NCBI GenBank assembly: GCA_025618425.1
Contig: CM046836.1
Coordinates: forward strand, 23,162,256 to 23,226,255
Direction: 5' to 3'
Length of the DNA stretch: 64,000 nt
DNA from: Heliocidaris tuberculata
Taxonomy: Eukaryota > Echinodermata > Echinoidea > Camarodonta > Echinometridae
Shown: positions 45,540 through 57,284 of the stretch, piece after piece
Position numbering within the stretch: the stretch's first letter is position 1
How the letters are laid out: every line of letters begins with the position of its first letter
Notes under the pieces: generated by a model
The model's database searches: none
What the model saw: only the letters and a program-made list of their open reading frames with translations
What the model was told of the DNA's origin: nothing
Made by a program: the position numbers and the translations under genes

Positions 45540-48360
45540 GAGACGAGATATTATTTACACGTTCTTTAACTCTTAGGGAAACTAGCTTTAATCGGGGGGG
45601 GGGGGGGGGGGGGCTAATTTTACTCCAGAAATTTGTCCTGTTTATTATTTTTTTTCTGTTGTTTCTGTCGATTTCTGGCGGACTAAGCTAAGGATGGGGG
45701 GGGGGGGGGGGAGGGATAATATTTAGTAAAGAAAAAATGGATCGATTTTACTGTTGATTCTGCCGAATATTGGCAGAATGAGCGTTACGTGGAAAAGGAA
45801 GAAGATTATAATATCTGTGTCATGTGCTAGACGAGATATATTATTTACCCTGTCCTTTCCTATTGGGAAAAATTAGCTGGGTTCCGCAGTTGGCATGGTT
45901 GGGATGGGAGTAACATCCATTTCCCCCGTTGATTTTGTCGAATCTTGGTGGAATAAACGTTGATTGGGAAGGAAAGAGGATGATGAGCTGTCTACCAGGC
46001 AAGATAATATCATTTTCCCTTTACTCTTGGAGTAAAATGGCTAGAATCGGCGGTTGCAGGGGAGGGGGTGGGGTAGTTTTTAGTTAAGAACTTGATCCTG
46101 GGCATTTTCCCCCTGTTTATTTATTCGATTTTTGAGGGAATAAGCGTTGCCTGGAAAGGAAAGGGGATAATGATCTATGTGCCAGTCAAGACATATCATT
46201 ATTAAACTCATGGGAAACGAGCTCGATTAAGTGGTGGTGGTGGTGTTTGGGAGGGGGGAGGGGTCTATTTTCCTTTTGATTCTGTCAAGTCCAGGCGGAA
46301 TAAGCGTTGCCCGAAAAGAAAAGAGGATGATAAGCTGTCTGCCAGACGAAAGATAGCCGATCAATTACGCTTTCTTCAACTCTCGGGGAAAACTAAATGG
46401 AAATTGGAATTAGTTGGAAGGGGCTACTTTTTAGTGTGGAAATAGATCCCTTGTCAGTTGATTCTGGTGTGTTCTGGTGGAATGAGCGTCGCATGCATGC
46501 ACATTGAAGAGAATGATAAGCGCTCTTCTGGACAAGAGATTCTTTTACATTTTATTTCGCTTTGGGGGGGGTGGAACTAGCTGAAATCAGGGTGCGGAAG
46601 GGGGGGGGTGTTATAATTAGGGGTCAATGAATCGATCTACTTTCTCTGTTAATTATGTCAATAATTCTTGAGTAATGAGTAATGAAAGGGAAAGACTGTG
46701 ATGATCCATGCATGTGACATACAAGATATATCATGTACACTTTCCTTTATCATGATGTATGCTTACCTTGGAGGGGGGGGGGGGGAATAGCTTGATTCGG
46801 CTGTTGAAGGGGGAGGGAACCATTTCTTTCTTTCTTTTTTAATCCCGTTGAATCCTGGCGGAATAAGCGTAACATATTGGATGGAAAGGAGGGGTGGTGA
46901 TTTAAAGGGAAATCCAACCTTGATAGCAAGTTGCTTGAAAGAAAGAGCAAAAATCAGAGAAGCAGATTGGTGAAAGTTTGAACGAAATCGGACAAGTAAT
47001 AAGAAAGTTATGAATTTTTGAAAGTTGTAATCACTATGCTTATGGGAATTTCAAATTGGCCGAATAGGTAATGTCACTGTGGTGTAGCTGAGGACAACTC
47101 CCCCATTCGCTCTAACACACGAAATGACTAAAATGTCACTTTTTTTCAAAATGCATTACTCAGTATATAGGGTCTTTTCGTTCATGAAGACCTATAACAA
47201 TATGCTATCTCCAATATATTTTGAGTACAGCCCCGAGGGTAAAAGCGCCTCGAGATTCGCATAGATGTAGTGATCTCATTTTTCTAACTTCCATAACTTC
47301 CTTAGTCCTTGTCCGATTTCTTTCAAACTTTCACTATCCTGTTTTTCTTATTTTTCAGCTTTCACACAAATCATCTTATTACCAAGGTTGGATTGCCCTT
47401 TAAGTGCCAGACAAAATATATCATCCAAACTTTGCTTTACTCTCAGTTTCAGTTTAGTTTATTTTCCGTAAATCAATCAAAACACAAATTATACATTTTG
47501 GAATACATTCTGGAATAATAGAAATCGATTACACGATTCTAGAATAGATATGTCACAATAATTACAGAATTACAGATTACAGAACGAAGACGAACGGGGA
47601 CGCACGGATACTTTACAAGACAAGAAAGGATAGCCAAACTAAATTGCAAGGGGATCTGCAGCTGTTATTTCAATGTGAAGAATTTTTAACACTCTCCGTC
47701 CTCTCGGTAAAAATATGGGCCAGACAAGTCATTGTCCTTCACCATTTTCATTTCCTCTTCCCTCTTGGGGAGACTAGTTTGAATGAGGGGAGGAGGGATC
47801 ATGCATATTTTGATGAAAGATTGATTTTACACTTTGGGATATCTGTTCAATTTAGAGAAGCAAAGAGACGTAAAATTCGAAGATATGAGGATGGTAAGCT
47901 GCATTCCATAGAAGAATAGATCATTTACATTTTCTTTAACTGTTGAATAATCTAGCTGTCATCGGACGGGGAATGTCACGCATATTATTGATTTTTTTTT
48001 TCCACTTCGAATAACCGTTAATTTAGGGTAGGATGCATACTCGAGACCTGTAACTCGAAGTGGAGTAGTAGTGTGCCAGAAAAATAGATCTTTCAATTTC
48101 TTCATCTTTGAGGAAATGAGGGCTGGAAGGAGGGGCACATTAGTGAAGGAGGCCAATCTTATTTCCCCCTGTTGATATCATTCGATTTCGGTTTCAATCA
48201 TGTTGAAAGCACGAAATTGGAATGGGAATGATCGTGCTATGTGCACCAGGGAAGAGAATATCATTATTCAATTTTCAGCCATTAACTGTTTTAGATTTCA
48301 GAGGGGAAAAGTAGCTGGTATTTCGTGAAGAAGTGGTTCATTTGGGGGTCAACTTTTGAG
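45540..48360 (+). repeat. Degenerate tandem satellite, period about 160-195 bp
   Basis: Two anchor motifs recur in register. The first is a TTGATTCTG...GGCGGAATAAGCGTTGCC-like block, with its AAGCGTT part near 45780, 45957, 46143, 46303, 46483, 46676 and 46865. The second is a GCCAGACAAGATATATCATT-like block near 45544, 45831, 45997, 46183, 46343, 46528, 46721, 47407, 47719, 47911, 48077 and 48247. Each unit also has a G-rich spot, which in some units has become a long G run (45594-45613, 45697-45711, 46773-46785). At least twelve units are seen. One unit is split by the MITE at 46906-47399 and another by about 200 bases near 47450-47645. Confidence 0.75.
46906..47399. mobile_element. TTAA MITE of the AGGGAAATCC family, copy 3, inside the satellite
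   Basis: TTAA at 46902-46905 and 47400-47403. The left arm is AGGGAAATCCAACCTTGATA; the right arm reverse complement is AGGGCAATCCAACCTTGGTA. The arms are roughly 110 bp. Removing the element with one TTAA restores a satellite unit in register with its neighbours (TGATTTAAGTGCCAG against TGATCTATGTGCCAG at 46170). Confidence 0.85.
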
Positions 48361-49260
48361 GCCCATTCAATGTATAAAAGAATCGTGACGAGAAGATAAA
48401 GGGGATGTGCCCATACTTCCGTAATTCTGTTTCCAAGGTTTTTTTTTTGTTTTGTTTGTTTTTCACTTTGTAGCTTTTACTATATTTCAAAACATTAAAG
48501 TGATATGTAGAGAGTAACTTCAGGATAATTCAAAAGCAATATGATATAATAATATTCATGGAAGACGGCATACGATCCCATGAAGCAAGAGGATTGAATC
48601 ATGTCAATTATCAGTATACCAAGTATCTGTTGTTCAGTTTGTATTTATCTGTGTTTTAAGTCTTATCTTCATAATCTTGTTCTGTAAAATCACTGTGTTT
48701 TATAGCTCATGTCCGGCCAGTTATTTTGTGCCCACGCAACATTGATTGAATACCTTCTTCTTTTCCTTTTTTCTTTCACAGTTTTTATTTTTTCTTGTAC
48801 CTTTTCCCCCAGGCGCAGATCAAGTTTTTTTTTTGGGTTTTTTTTTTTTAGTTTTTTTTTTTTTAAAGGGGAGACGTAATATCGAAAGAAAGAAAGAAAA
48901 AATCTATATTAAAAAGCAATAATGAACATTATTTTGCTGTGTACTTAAAGTGGCATTAGACTGGTAGAACTTGAACAGTGCCATCTAACGGACTGCTAAA
49001 TTAAGATTATTATTTGAAAATCAATTGCATTTTACTTTGAATTTTGACAAACAGCTTGTTTGGATAATAGGCATATTTTATATTTCAAATATTATTTTTG
49101 ACTTTGCAAATGTGGAAAATTGCATACAGGTACGTTTTGAGCTTCTGCAAACTAGAATAGGGCATGATGGGAAAATGAGAGGCACAGACACTTTTCAAAT
49201 TCTGTTAAAAGAGGGCGCCATTAGGAGCTTGAGTTTACTATCACTTTAAGATATGCCAAT
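48361..49260. other. No gene; poly-T clusters near 48822-48865
   Basis: T-rich simple sequence followed by GAAAGAAAGAAAG. No coding signal. Confidence 0.45.
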
Positions 49261-49267
49261 TGGGTTT

Positions 49268-49309
<42 letters not shown>

Positions 49310-49363
49310 TGTGTGTGTGTGTGAGAGAGAGAGGGGGGGGGTGCCCCCATAAATCCGCCACTG
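49268..49363 (-). repeat. GA/GT microsatellite ending in a hAT-like terminus
   Basis: (GA)n at 49268-49306, (GT)n to 49322, (GA)n, then a G run. The minus strand from 49363 reads CAGTGGCGGATTTATGGGGG, nearly the same end as at 5446 and 60501. Confidence 0.6.
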
Positions 49364-50155
49364 TCTTTTTCTCTTTGATAAAACCACCAAGAAGCCTTGG
49401 GTGGAAAGTGGGCCTTCCTTTAACCATCATGACCATGCCAATCATGACTTGGAGTCTTTAGGGGCGATTCTAATGCACGTCGTCGTTTTACCACTTCCAC
49501 CTTCATTACGTTGCTAACCACATGCTCTTTCGAAACCTTAACTTTAGCTCATCAGTAATCAGTTGGAACGGATGGTCTGCGATTTTACCGCCAATCTCCT
49601 TTTCCTTGAAGGGAAAAGACTTTAAGGGTAAAGTATCGTCAATTGGGAGTATACTGTGACCATAAAAAAAATTTCCTGACATTGGACATAAAAGTACTTG
49701 AATCCTTTCTCAATTTTGTCCAGGAAACGTTCTTAACTGTTAGAAGAAAAATGATTAACATTTTCAGAAGGAAAAAAACAACAACAAACAAACCAAAACA
49801 TCAATAAGAATAATATCCTCTTCGTGTATTAAGGTCAAATAACCTTAAAATCATCGATGTAACTTTTGGAGTAATTTCAAAGAAGTCTTAGATTTTGTGG
49901 CCACCATTATGATCTTATTTACGATCACCCTTTTCACTGATCATTTTAACATTTTTTTAAGTTTAGTGATGTGATATTCAATGCAAAAAAAAAAAATGGC
50001 GTGAATATTGTTTCATAAATAATGTATTCACCATACTTCCAAATTATTAGTATTATTATATCAGGCAACTGGAATAAGGAGATAACCAGGAAAACAAAAA
50101 CTGAGCAAATAGCAGATCTAGGAATGTTCACATCTTCATTAGATCAATCATAGGC
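49364..50155. other. No feature recognised
   Basis: AT-rich sequence with no paired repeats. Confidence 0.4.
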
Positions 50156-50159
50156 TTAA

Positions 50160-50495
50160 AGATGAAGTTGAGTTCTGGTCATGGGATTACAATGTGATAG
50201 AAACTGTCTCAAAGCCATCGGGACGGTTGATCATGTCTACAAAAGAATTGGTGTCTACACTCCGAGGTTTTTGAATAATCAAGATGAGAAGAAATTGACC
50301 CAATCTCGCTGAAAAGCACAATAATTGCACACAGCAATGGGTATATAGGACTACATGCACACGTGGCATGAATGTACGGCCCGAACATTTCAGCTATTTC
50401 TTGTCATATGTTGAATATGAGGGCATTTGAGGCATTAAAAGGAATGAAAAAGCTCACAAGTTATGTTTCACCTTTCCCAGAACTCAACCTTCCGT
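50160..50495 (+). mobile_element. TTAA MITE of the GTTGAGTTCTGG family, copy C (336 bp)
   Basis: TTAA at 50156-50159 and 50496-50499. Starts AGATGAAGTTGAGTTCTGG; the right end reverse complement is ACGGAAGGTTGAGTTCTGG. This copy has the cleanest borders of the family. Confidence 0.75.
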
Positions 50496-50499
50496 TTAA

Positions 50500-53279
50500 T
50501 GCACTCTGTCATTAAGCATTTACAATAACTGCAAGATTCTCAGGTACTCCATCCCCCGTTTTGCAAATTATCCCGAACCATACCCCGTTATCGACCCTAT
50601 CAAAGATTCCACCCCCTCCGTCATGTCGGTAGGATGTCCATGTGAGTAGTAAAGATTGATTATGCATTTAGTTGTTCTCGGGGATTGCCATGAGCAGAAT
50701 ACATGTGATGATTGGCTTGGGTTGAAATTGTTGTATGTCCAGCTGAAAGGGACCACCCATGTAACACTTTAACCCATTCATGTGCATTGCTACTGGGGCG
50801 TCAGAAAGCAGATGTTCCTATACTTGCAGTGTATCCAGCCTATTGGGCAACAGGGTGTTTATTATTATCTATTCAAACAATGTCGGCCTTTATCAGGCTA
50901 GTGATCACTCTTTGCGTCTTCATATTGTCGTAGTTTAAAACGATGGTTTATTTTTTCTTCATCATGTTCATACTACAGGGTAACACCAATTTTAGTTTTT
51001 CCCTTATCGCAATTACATATTCTCTTTAATACACTTTTCTGACGCCTGTTCGTCTCAGTCCAAAATCCTCCCTTGTTGATTTGCGACGAGCATGAGAGAG
51101 AGGGGGAAGAGAGAGAAAGAGAAAAAGAGGGAGAGGGAGAGATAGGGGGACAAAAAGAGAAATAGAGGGAGAGGGAGAGAGAGAGGGGGGGGGGCAGAAA
51201 GAGAAGAGAAAAGGGAAGAGAGGGAGAGGGGGGGGGGGAGTAAAACATCCCTTTTTTCGAATAATCTGTTTAGGAATAAAAATACAATCTGCTTAAAGAA
51301 TAGTCTTTTTAAGAATCAAAAGCCTAATCTGTGTTTGGGAAAAACGTCTTCAGCATGTCGTTTTCTAGTTGCTTTATGAATAGCAAAACGATTTGCTTTG
51401 CTTTTTGTGAATGAATGGAGAATGACGTTGGCTTTGAATATGCTCAGCTAGCTTTAGGTTTCAAACTATCTAAAGACTTGAAACCCCCTCCCCCCTCAAA
51501 AAAAAAAAAGAAAAAGAAAAAGAAAAGAAAAGAAAAAAAAAAGAAAAAAAAAAGATGAGGGAAAACGAAAAGGGTATTCTTCCTATGTATTCACCATAAT
51601 TCTGACTGCAGGAAATCATTAAAATAGGATTGTCATGGTATTTGATTACCCATGCCTTGTTTTGATAGCTTTTCTAGTTCTCTTCACCGTATTCACATGG
51701 CATTAAATTGCTCAACTTCTTGTTTCAAAAGGGCCACAAGTATGACTGTCGAGGAAACAAGTTTGCATTATTCATAATTTAGGAGTTGTCCTACACATTC
51801 CCAAAACGCATCGATTATGTTAATGTAACATGGGGTAAAACAACTTACAAACCGATTTTTTCCCCCTTGATGTAACATGCCTCGCAGGCACCTAGAATGG
51901 GATGCAGGATACACTACACCTGCCGAAGATAATATACCAGGATTATGTTTAATCTGGTATGACGTCGATTATGACGGTATAGCATGCACATTATTTAAAG
52001 TACTTCTTCCATCTTTTTACGTGGGCTGTTATTCGATATGAGGTATTCATTATTCTTGATCTTTAAGATGGTTTATGCTCCCTTTAAAGTAGAGAGGGAA
52101 CACTGTGGTCGCTAGACAGTATTACTTCTCGTCTGACTTAATCGGCGCCTAATTATTATAGGTCTCAACTCCGTGGAGTTCTTTTCCCATATTCTTTACC
52201 TTGGAGGTATTATTATCTCGCCGCCAATGGAACTTGACAGAATCTCTTAATTAAAGTTCAATCATCTATGAATAAACGGAGATAATTTCATCAGCGATGC
52301 ACCGACCTGTGCCATTTTCTTGTAGTCGGGGGTATATAGTTTAGAGGCACTTTGTAGATCTGGAAAGTACGCCTGGAATGAATTAAGTTATTTTTTGCTA
52401 ATGAATTGAATACTCCTAGATGAAACTACATGCTGAAACAATAATGCTGAGTACTATTGCTGAGTACTGAGGTAAAAAATAACAATGTTCATATTCTTTT
52501 TAAATTGTAAGGCATCGAGGTGACCAGGAATTAAATTAATGAAATGTTATGAAGACACAATAAGGGGGGGGGGGGGCAGGATGAATAGGAGAAGGAAAAG
52601 TAGATATAAAAGGACTACTTCTTTAAAAGGACTTATTTTTTAAGGAAAAAAAAGCAGTAAAAAAAAAATACATATTACCAGGGACTTAATCTCTAGTAGG
52701 TCTATGATATTACAAAGTGGTAAATAACTCGCATTTTGGAATGAGGAAAGTTAGTGGGAAAAAAAATGAATATTGTTATTTCTCTCTTGCCTATAAACGG
52801 TGAGTGGTGAACGAAATATAAATCTAAGGCGAGGAATTTTAAAAGGCAAAACCTTTGTGAGGTAATAAACTGAATTTCTAGAATCTTTAGGAGCCACTCA
52901 ACCCCCATTTAAATTTTCTTAATGAAGTACTCTGGTTAATGATTGATGTTTTTTATATCACTATCTCCTTTAAAACACCGAAAAACATTAGATTTACGAT
53001 TATTTAATTAAATATGGACCAAAATTGATATCTGTACAAATATCATGTGAAGTATTAGAGGGCCAATTTATTAATAGTACTCCAGTCTTTGAAGGTGAAA
53101 AAAGTATCATGTCCTAGCAACCAAAAATGGAGAAAAAAAATTAAAATAAAACACGCCGGGTGATTTTTTTTTTTTCACCAATTTTAATTTCTTAGATAAA
53201 TTACTGCAAATTCGTGTTTAGATGCCGCGTTTTCTACCTGACATCGCGAAAAGCCACGGAGAACAATTTTGTCTGTGTG
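50500..53279. other. No gene; GA and A-rich tracts
   Basis: Impure (GA)n with G runs at 51090-51240, A-rich sequence at 51499-51556 and a G run near 52564-52575. The remaining sequence shows no coding or repeat partner; 52100-52340 is more balanced in composition but unrecognised. Confidence 0.45.
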
Positions 53280-53336
53280 GAGCCAGAAGGGTATTAAATC
53301 ATATACTTTAACACAGAGTTAACGCCCTTCTGGCTC
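53280..53336. repeat. Small palindrome with GAGCCAGAAGGG arms
   Basis: GAGCCAGAAGGG at 53280-53291 and its exact reverse complement at 53325-53336. The same motif, extended to GAGCCAGAAGGGCGTTTA, occurs once at 18505. TTAAC follows the right arm. Confidence 0.6.
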
Positions 53337-54945
53337 TTAACTAACGAATAACGGATTAGGTACCTCCTGTAACAAACTAATTATAAGTTGGCAAGAATTC
53401 TGTTAATATTACAACGTTTTTTCGTCGTTTCCGTAAGAAAGCAGATTAAAATTACAATTCAACCGCAGGAGTAGAATTATAAATGCTTATGCAGTACCTC
53501 TAAGAACGCACCATTTTGCAACTGACGGCATATGGTGTAGCAATCGCTTTCCCCGCAACCGCCACAGATTTGCGAATTTGAAGACGTTCGGAATGAAATT
53601 TCCACGAAAGAGGAGACTTGATTTCTTAAATACAGCTGCTTTTCTTTGATTTCTACAAACCAGATGTATTACAGGGGATGAAATGTGGTAGATGGTCTTG
53701 ATTTGATATCGGCCGGAAATATTCGACAGCCGATTTGATCTGTGTCAGTATGGTCATGATGGTGCGTTTGCAAGAAGTCGGTACATACTTGAGTTAGATA
53801 TATGCTAATGTGATGGTTCTGCCTTGATGTGTATGAGTAAAACGTTGTATGAACATAATTATATGAATATGATTTACTCTAATATGTTTGATTTCTTCTA
53901 ATGAGATATTGTCTTGAAATGATTATGTTTTCGAGTGACACAAGTTCGTTGTCATGTCTTGGACACGACTGCTAGAAAATGAAGTTGTTTGAAGTGTACC
54001 TAGACCAACCTTTGACAAGGTTGAAAGAATAATGAAAAGTTTCAAACTTAATTAGTATTAATACAGTGTCGCAATCTGAATATTTCATTTTATTCCTATG
54101 GTTTTTCTTGTCGTATTTATTTCGTCATTCGTGGCAAGTTTCCGAAGTTCATTTAACATGTTACAATGGGAAATTCCGAGAATGTGCAGAGAATGTCAAA
54201 CGCAGAAAAGCCTCTTTCGTTGTTTTACCCCTACTAGCCGTAAATCAATATGATTCAAGCAGGGAGATGTACATTTCCCTGATTCAAGAATTTCCATTTC
54301 AACCAATTTTGTGAGCTTATGTGATTCTATATGAAATGCCAAGCACTTTGTAATTGGTAATACTGGTATATAACCTGTGTGCAGTTCGCTAGTTCAAACG
54401 GCAAGATATTCGAATTCAATGTATTTCGCGTGAAATAAAATATGATATCGGAATGAATTATGTATGATGGAATGCATGGAAAAAGTGTAAATCGAGAACA
54501 TTGTAAGAGCGCCTTGGAGGGTATTCAGTTACTTTGTCTGGCAATCTTTTTTCGTATCATTTTCATCCCGGTTGAATTAGTCGCGCCTTTTCTCCCCCGA
54601 TCTTTTTCTTTCTCTTTCTCTTTTGACTCTCTGCTGAACTCCGAACTATCTGTTTATGTTTGACAATATACTGTGTCCCCGTGGTAGTCGGATTTCTGTC
54701 GTGTTAACTTTTTTTTTCTTTTGAATTTAAGATATGGTTTGTATTTTAGGCAATGTATTTGCTAGATGTCTGAGAAATATTAAAGAACTCCCCATGGACC
54801 AGATGAGACGGATGCTGACTCCGTGTAAGTGGCAAAAGAAGCTCTCACATCGCCTCCTGGAAACGCTTCCCTGGCTTTTTACAGTGACATGTCACGATGA
54901 TGACGGAGCGGGGAGGGAGAAGGGTGGAGGTTGAGCTGAGGCAGT
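53337..54945. other. No feature recognised
   Basis: AT-rich sequence. Open frames at 54066-54314 and 54734-54934 have ordinary composition but no motif I recognise and no splice support. Confidence 0.4.
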
Positions 54946-55265
54946 GACAGAAATGGGGCGAGGGGAGTGATATATAGACGGATGAAGGAATGGATATATA
55001 TATATATAGAGAGAGAGAGGGGGGTGGGGAGTAGGCACAAAAGATACACAGGACAAAAAAAAAAAAATCCAGGTGGGAAGTAGATGCATTTACATACCAG
55101 ACGGGTAACAAAATGAAAGAAGTAGAAAGATTATAAGGAGAAGGAAAGAAGAAGAGAATATAAAGAATGGAGAGGAAAGAAGGATATAAATAAGGAGTGA
55201 ACGGGGAAAGGATAAAGAGAGATTAGTATCTGAGATCGAGAGAGGTTTCGAGAGAGAAAGGGATA
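54946..55265. repeat. Purine-rich tract with TA and GA microsatellites
   Basis: GGAGGGAGAAGGG-type purines, (TA)n at 54994-55009, (GA)n at about 55010-55020, then A/G-rich sequence to 55260. Confidence 0.7.
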
Positions 55266-55330
55266 CATTAATGATATTTGAATAATATGTTACAAATCGG
55301 TATTTCCTGATATCAATGTCGTTGTCTATC

Positions 55331-55410
55331 TTAACCCATGGACTACGGGAACCGGATGTCCCTTGTATTAAGCCTATGGGAGTTAGAGAATTCAGTAGTC
55401 AACAGGTTAA
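55331..55410. mobile_element. Micro-MITE, copy 3, with TTAA on both sides
   Basis: TTAA at 55331-55334 and 55407-55410. The left end is CCCATGGACTACGGGAACC; the right end reverse complement is CCTGTTGACTACTGAATTC. Only 72 bp lie between the TTAA copies. This is the best preserved of the four copies. Confidence 0.65.
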
Positions 55411-55690
55411 ATTTTGTTGTTGTTGTTTTTATTTCTTTCTATTCGGCAATTTGTCAAAATTGGCTATAATTATGTGCCACAAATATTTGTTTCAACTATA
55501 CTTACGTAGAATAAAAGGAAATTAAATAACTCAGGCCAAAATCATAAAAATACCACCCCGCCAAACGGACACTTGGGGACATTTCCAACCTTTTCAAAGA
55601 TACCGTCCTACCAATCCTAAAGACCTAAAGACGTATAGGTCATACTAGCCTACCTTCCAAGCTGAAGACACTCCCCTAAAGTGAATACGT
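55411..55690. other. No feature recognised
   Basis: Mixed sequence between two TTAA elements. No repeat or coding signal. Confidence 0.4.
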
Positions 55691-55694
55691 TTAA

Positions 55695-55925
55695 TAGACC
55701 GCTTCTGTAATGTATACAAATTTATGCACATAATTCTCTGAGCACCTAGTGACGAGCTATTCCGTTAACCTGCTTTTTATAAATGAGCCTCAATGCTTGG
55801 AATCCAGTTTGCATACATTATCTGTTGCTATGTCCGGCAAGCCTCCGGCAAGCTTTCAGGTTGTCAAGAACAACATTTGTTTGAAAGGTATGTATAAAAT
55901 TTGCATACATTACCGAAGCGGTCTA
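55695..55925. mobile_element. Inverted-repeat MITE of 231 bp with TAGACCGCTTC ends
   Basis: The left end is TAGACCGCTTCTGTAATGTA then TACAAATTTATGCACATA. The right end reverse complement is TAGACCGCTTCGGTAATGTA then TGCAAATTTTATACATA. The flanks are TTAA (55691-55694) and TTGA (55926-55929), one change apart. Confidence 0.65.
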
Positions 55926-55929
55926 TTGA

Positions 55930-56509
55930 GTCCTGACTAAAAAGACTACTGGTACTCCCGGCCTATGATATTTCCTTTCCTTCTTCCGAAATAGTCTATA
56001 TTTACTTGTATTATACATGTACCTCAGAATAATTACCATTATTTCCTTTGACAGAGAGGGAAGGTTTACCCGAAGGCCTGCACGGCTAAAGTCAGCTCGC
56101 GTTATCTTTCCGAGTTCTCTGTATTCATATAACCATTACTTAAAATTCCATCTTCATGATGAAGAAGTACCTTTCTAAAAACGGATACAGACGGATGTCC
56201 GAATGCATTATGTATAACTGACCTTATTCTTGTTTCAACTATACTGTAACATTTTAACGCTGTCAACAGTAGTTTGAAATTGTCTTAAGAAGTGATATTA
56301 AAGAAAAAAGGATCCCGGAACTTTAAAGAAAAAAATTCTATCCAAGTACATGTATATGTTATATTCTTATAAAACATTATGTTAATTTTGTACTTTATTT
56401 GAGATGTTGTATATGAATACAAAGACTGCTCAATTATAAATGTTAACCTCTTTAGATAGCCTTGTCTGTAATTTTTCAACATGTACTTTCAAAAGTAAAA
56501 AGAAAACCG
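55930..56509. other. No feature recognised
   Basis: AT-rich sequence. No repeat partner. Confidence 0.4.
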
Positions 56510-56513
56510 TTAA

Positions 56514-57275
56514 AGGGAAGTCCACCCTGGTTTCAAAAGGATATGAAGAATAAAAGAAACACATCAACGAAAGTTTGAGCAAATCCCATAAGAAATAAGC
56601 AATTTATGAATTTTTGAAGTTGTAATGCAATCAAACACAAATTGGCAACCCCGTGACGGATCTTGCGAGCTCCCCTCCCATTTGCCCTGTATACTAAGAA
56701 AATCATAAATTTCCATTTTTTAAAATTACGAATCATACATGTACATTGATAAAATCATTGCAGATATGTTTTTGCACAATACCCGTATGAAGCAAATTGA
56801 TTACATCATCAACAAATAAAACAAAACAAAACAAAAGAAAAAAATCTGAAATTTTCTGTAACTTCCCTGCCGGAGAGAGCACAGTGTGTTCACATAGTCG
56901 AATCTGTGAAGATGTGATTCACAATGTTAAAATGCTCGAATTTAACAGTGTGAAGATGATTTTACACTGTGGACACCTCTACAGTGTGGTTTACTACAGA
57001 GTATTCACATAGTGATGTTCGATTTCACAGTGTGATTTACTCGCTCACAATGTGAAGATGTGATTCACAATGTTAAAACGCTCGAATTTAATAGTCGTGT
57101 GTGAAAAGGATTTCACACTGTGTTTCAGACTGTGAACACGCTGTGGGACATGCGTTCTTTGAGGCAGGGTTAAGCAAATATTTCTTATGGGATTTTGCTC
57201 GAACTTTCTTTGATCTGTTTCCTTATTTTTCTGCTTCTTTTGAAACAAACTACAGATATCAGATTTGACTTCCCC
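56514..57275. mobile_element. TTAA MITE of the AGTCCACCCT family, copy 2, interrupted
   Basis: TTAA at 56510-56513. The left arm AGGGAAGTCCACCCTGG, GAAAGTTTGAGCAAATCCC and AAATTGGCAACCCCGTGACG matches copy 1 at 39265. The right arm ends near 57275 with GACTTCCCCT; TTAA follows a few bases later. A separate 305-bp element is inserted at 56865-57169. Confidence 0.65.
56865..57169. mobile_element. Nested element made of CACAGTGTGA-like words
   Basis: The left end CCCTGCCGGAGAGAGCACAG leads to TGTGTTCACATAG. The right end reverse complement CCCTGCCTCAAAGAACGC leads to CACAGCGTGTTCACAG. TTAA follows the right end; the left flank is AACT. The interior repeats TTCACA and CACTGTG words many times. 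A 40-bp block at 56905-56944 recurs at 57051-57090, 146 bp apart, with one or two changes. Confidence 0.6.
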
Positions 57276-57284
57276 TAATTTTAA

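Noticed and set aside
45540..48360. CRISPR-like regular repeats
   Set aside because: The units are long, diverged and contiguous, without short repeats separated by unique spacers, and the genome is eukaryotic.
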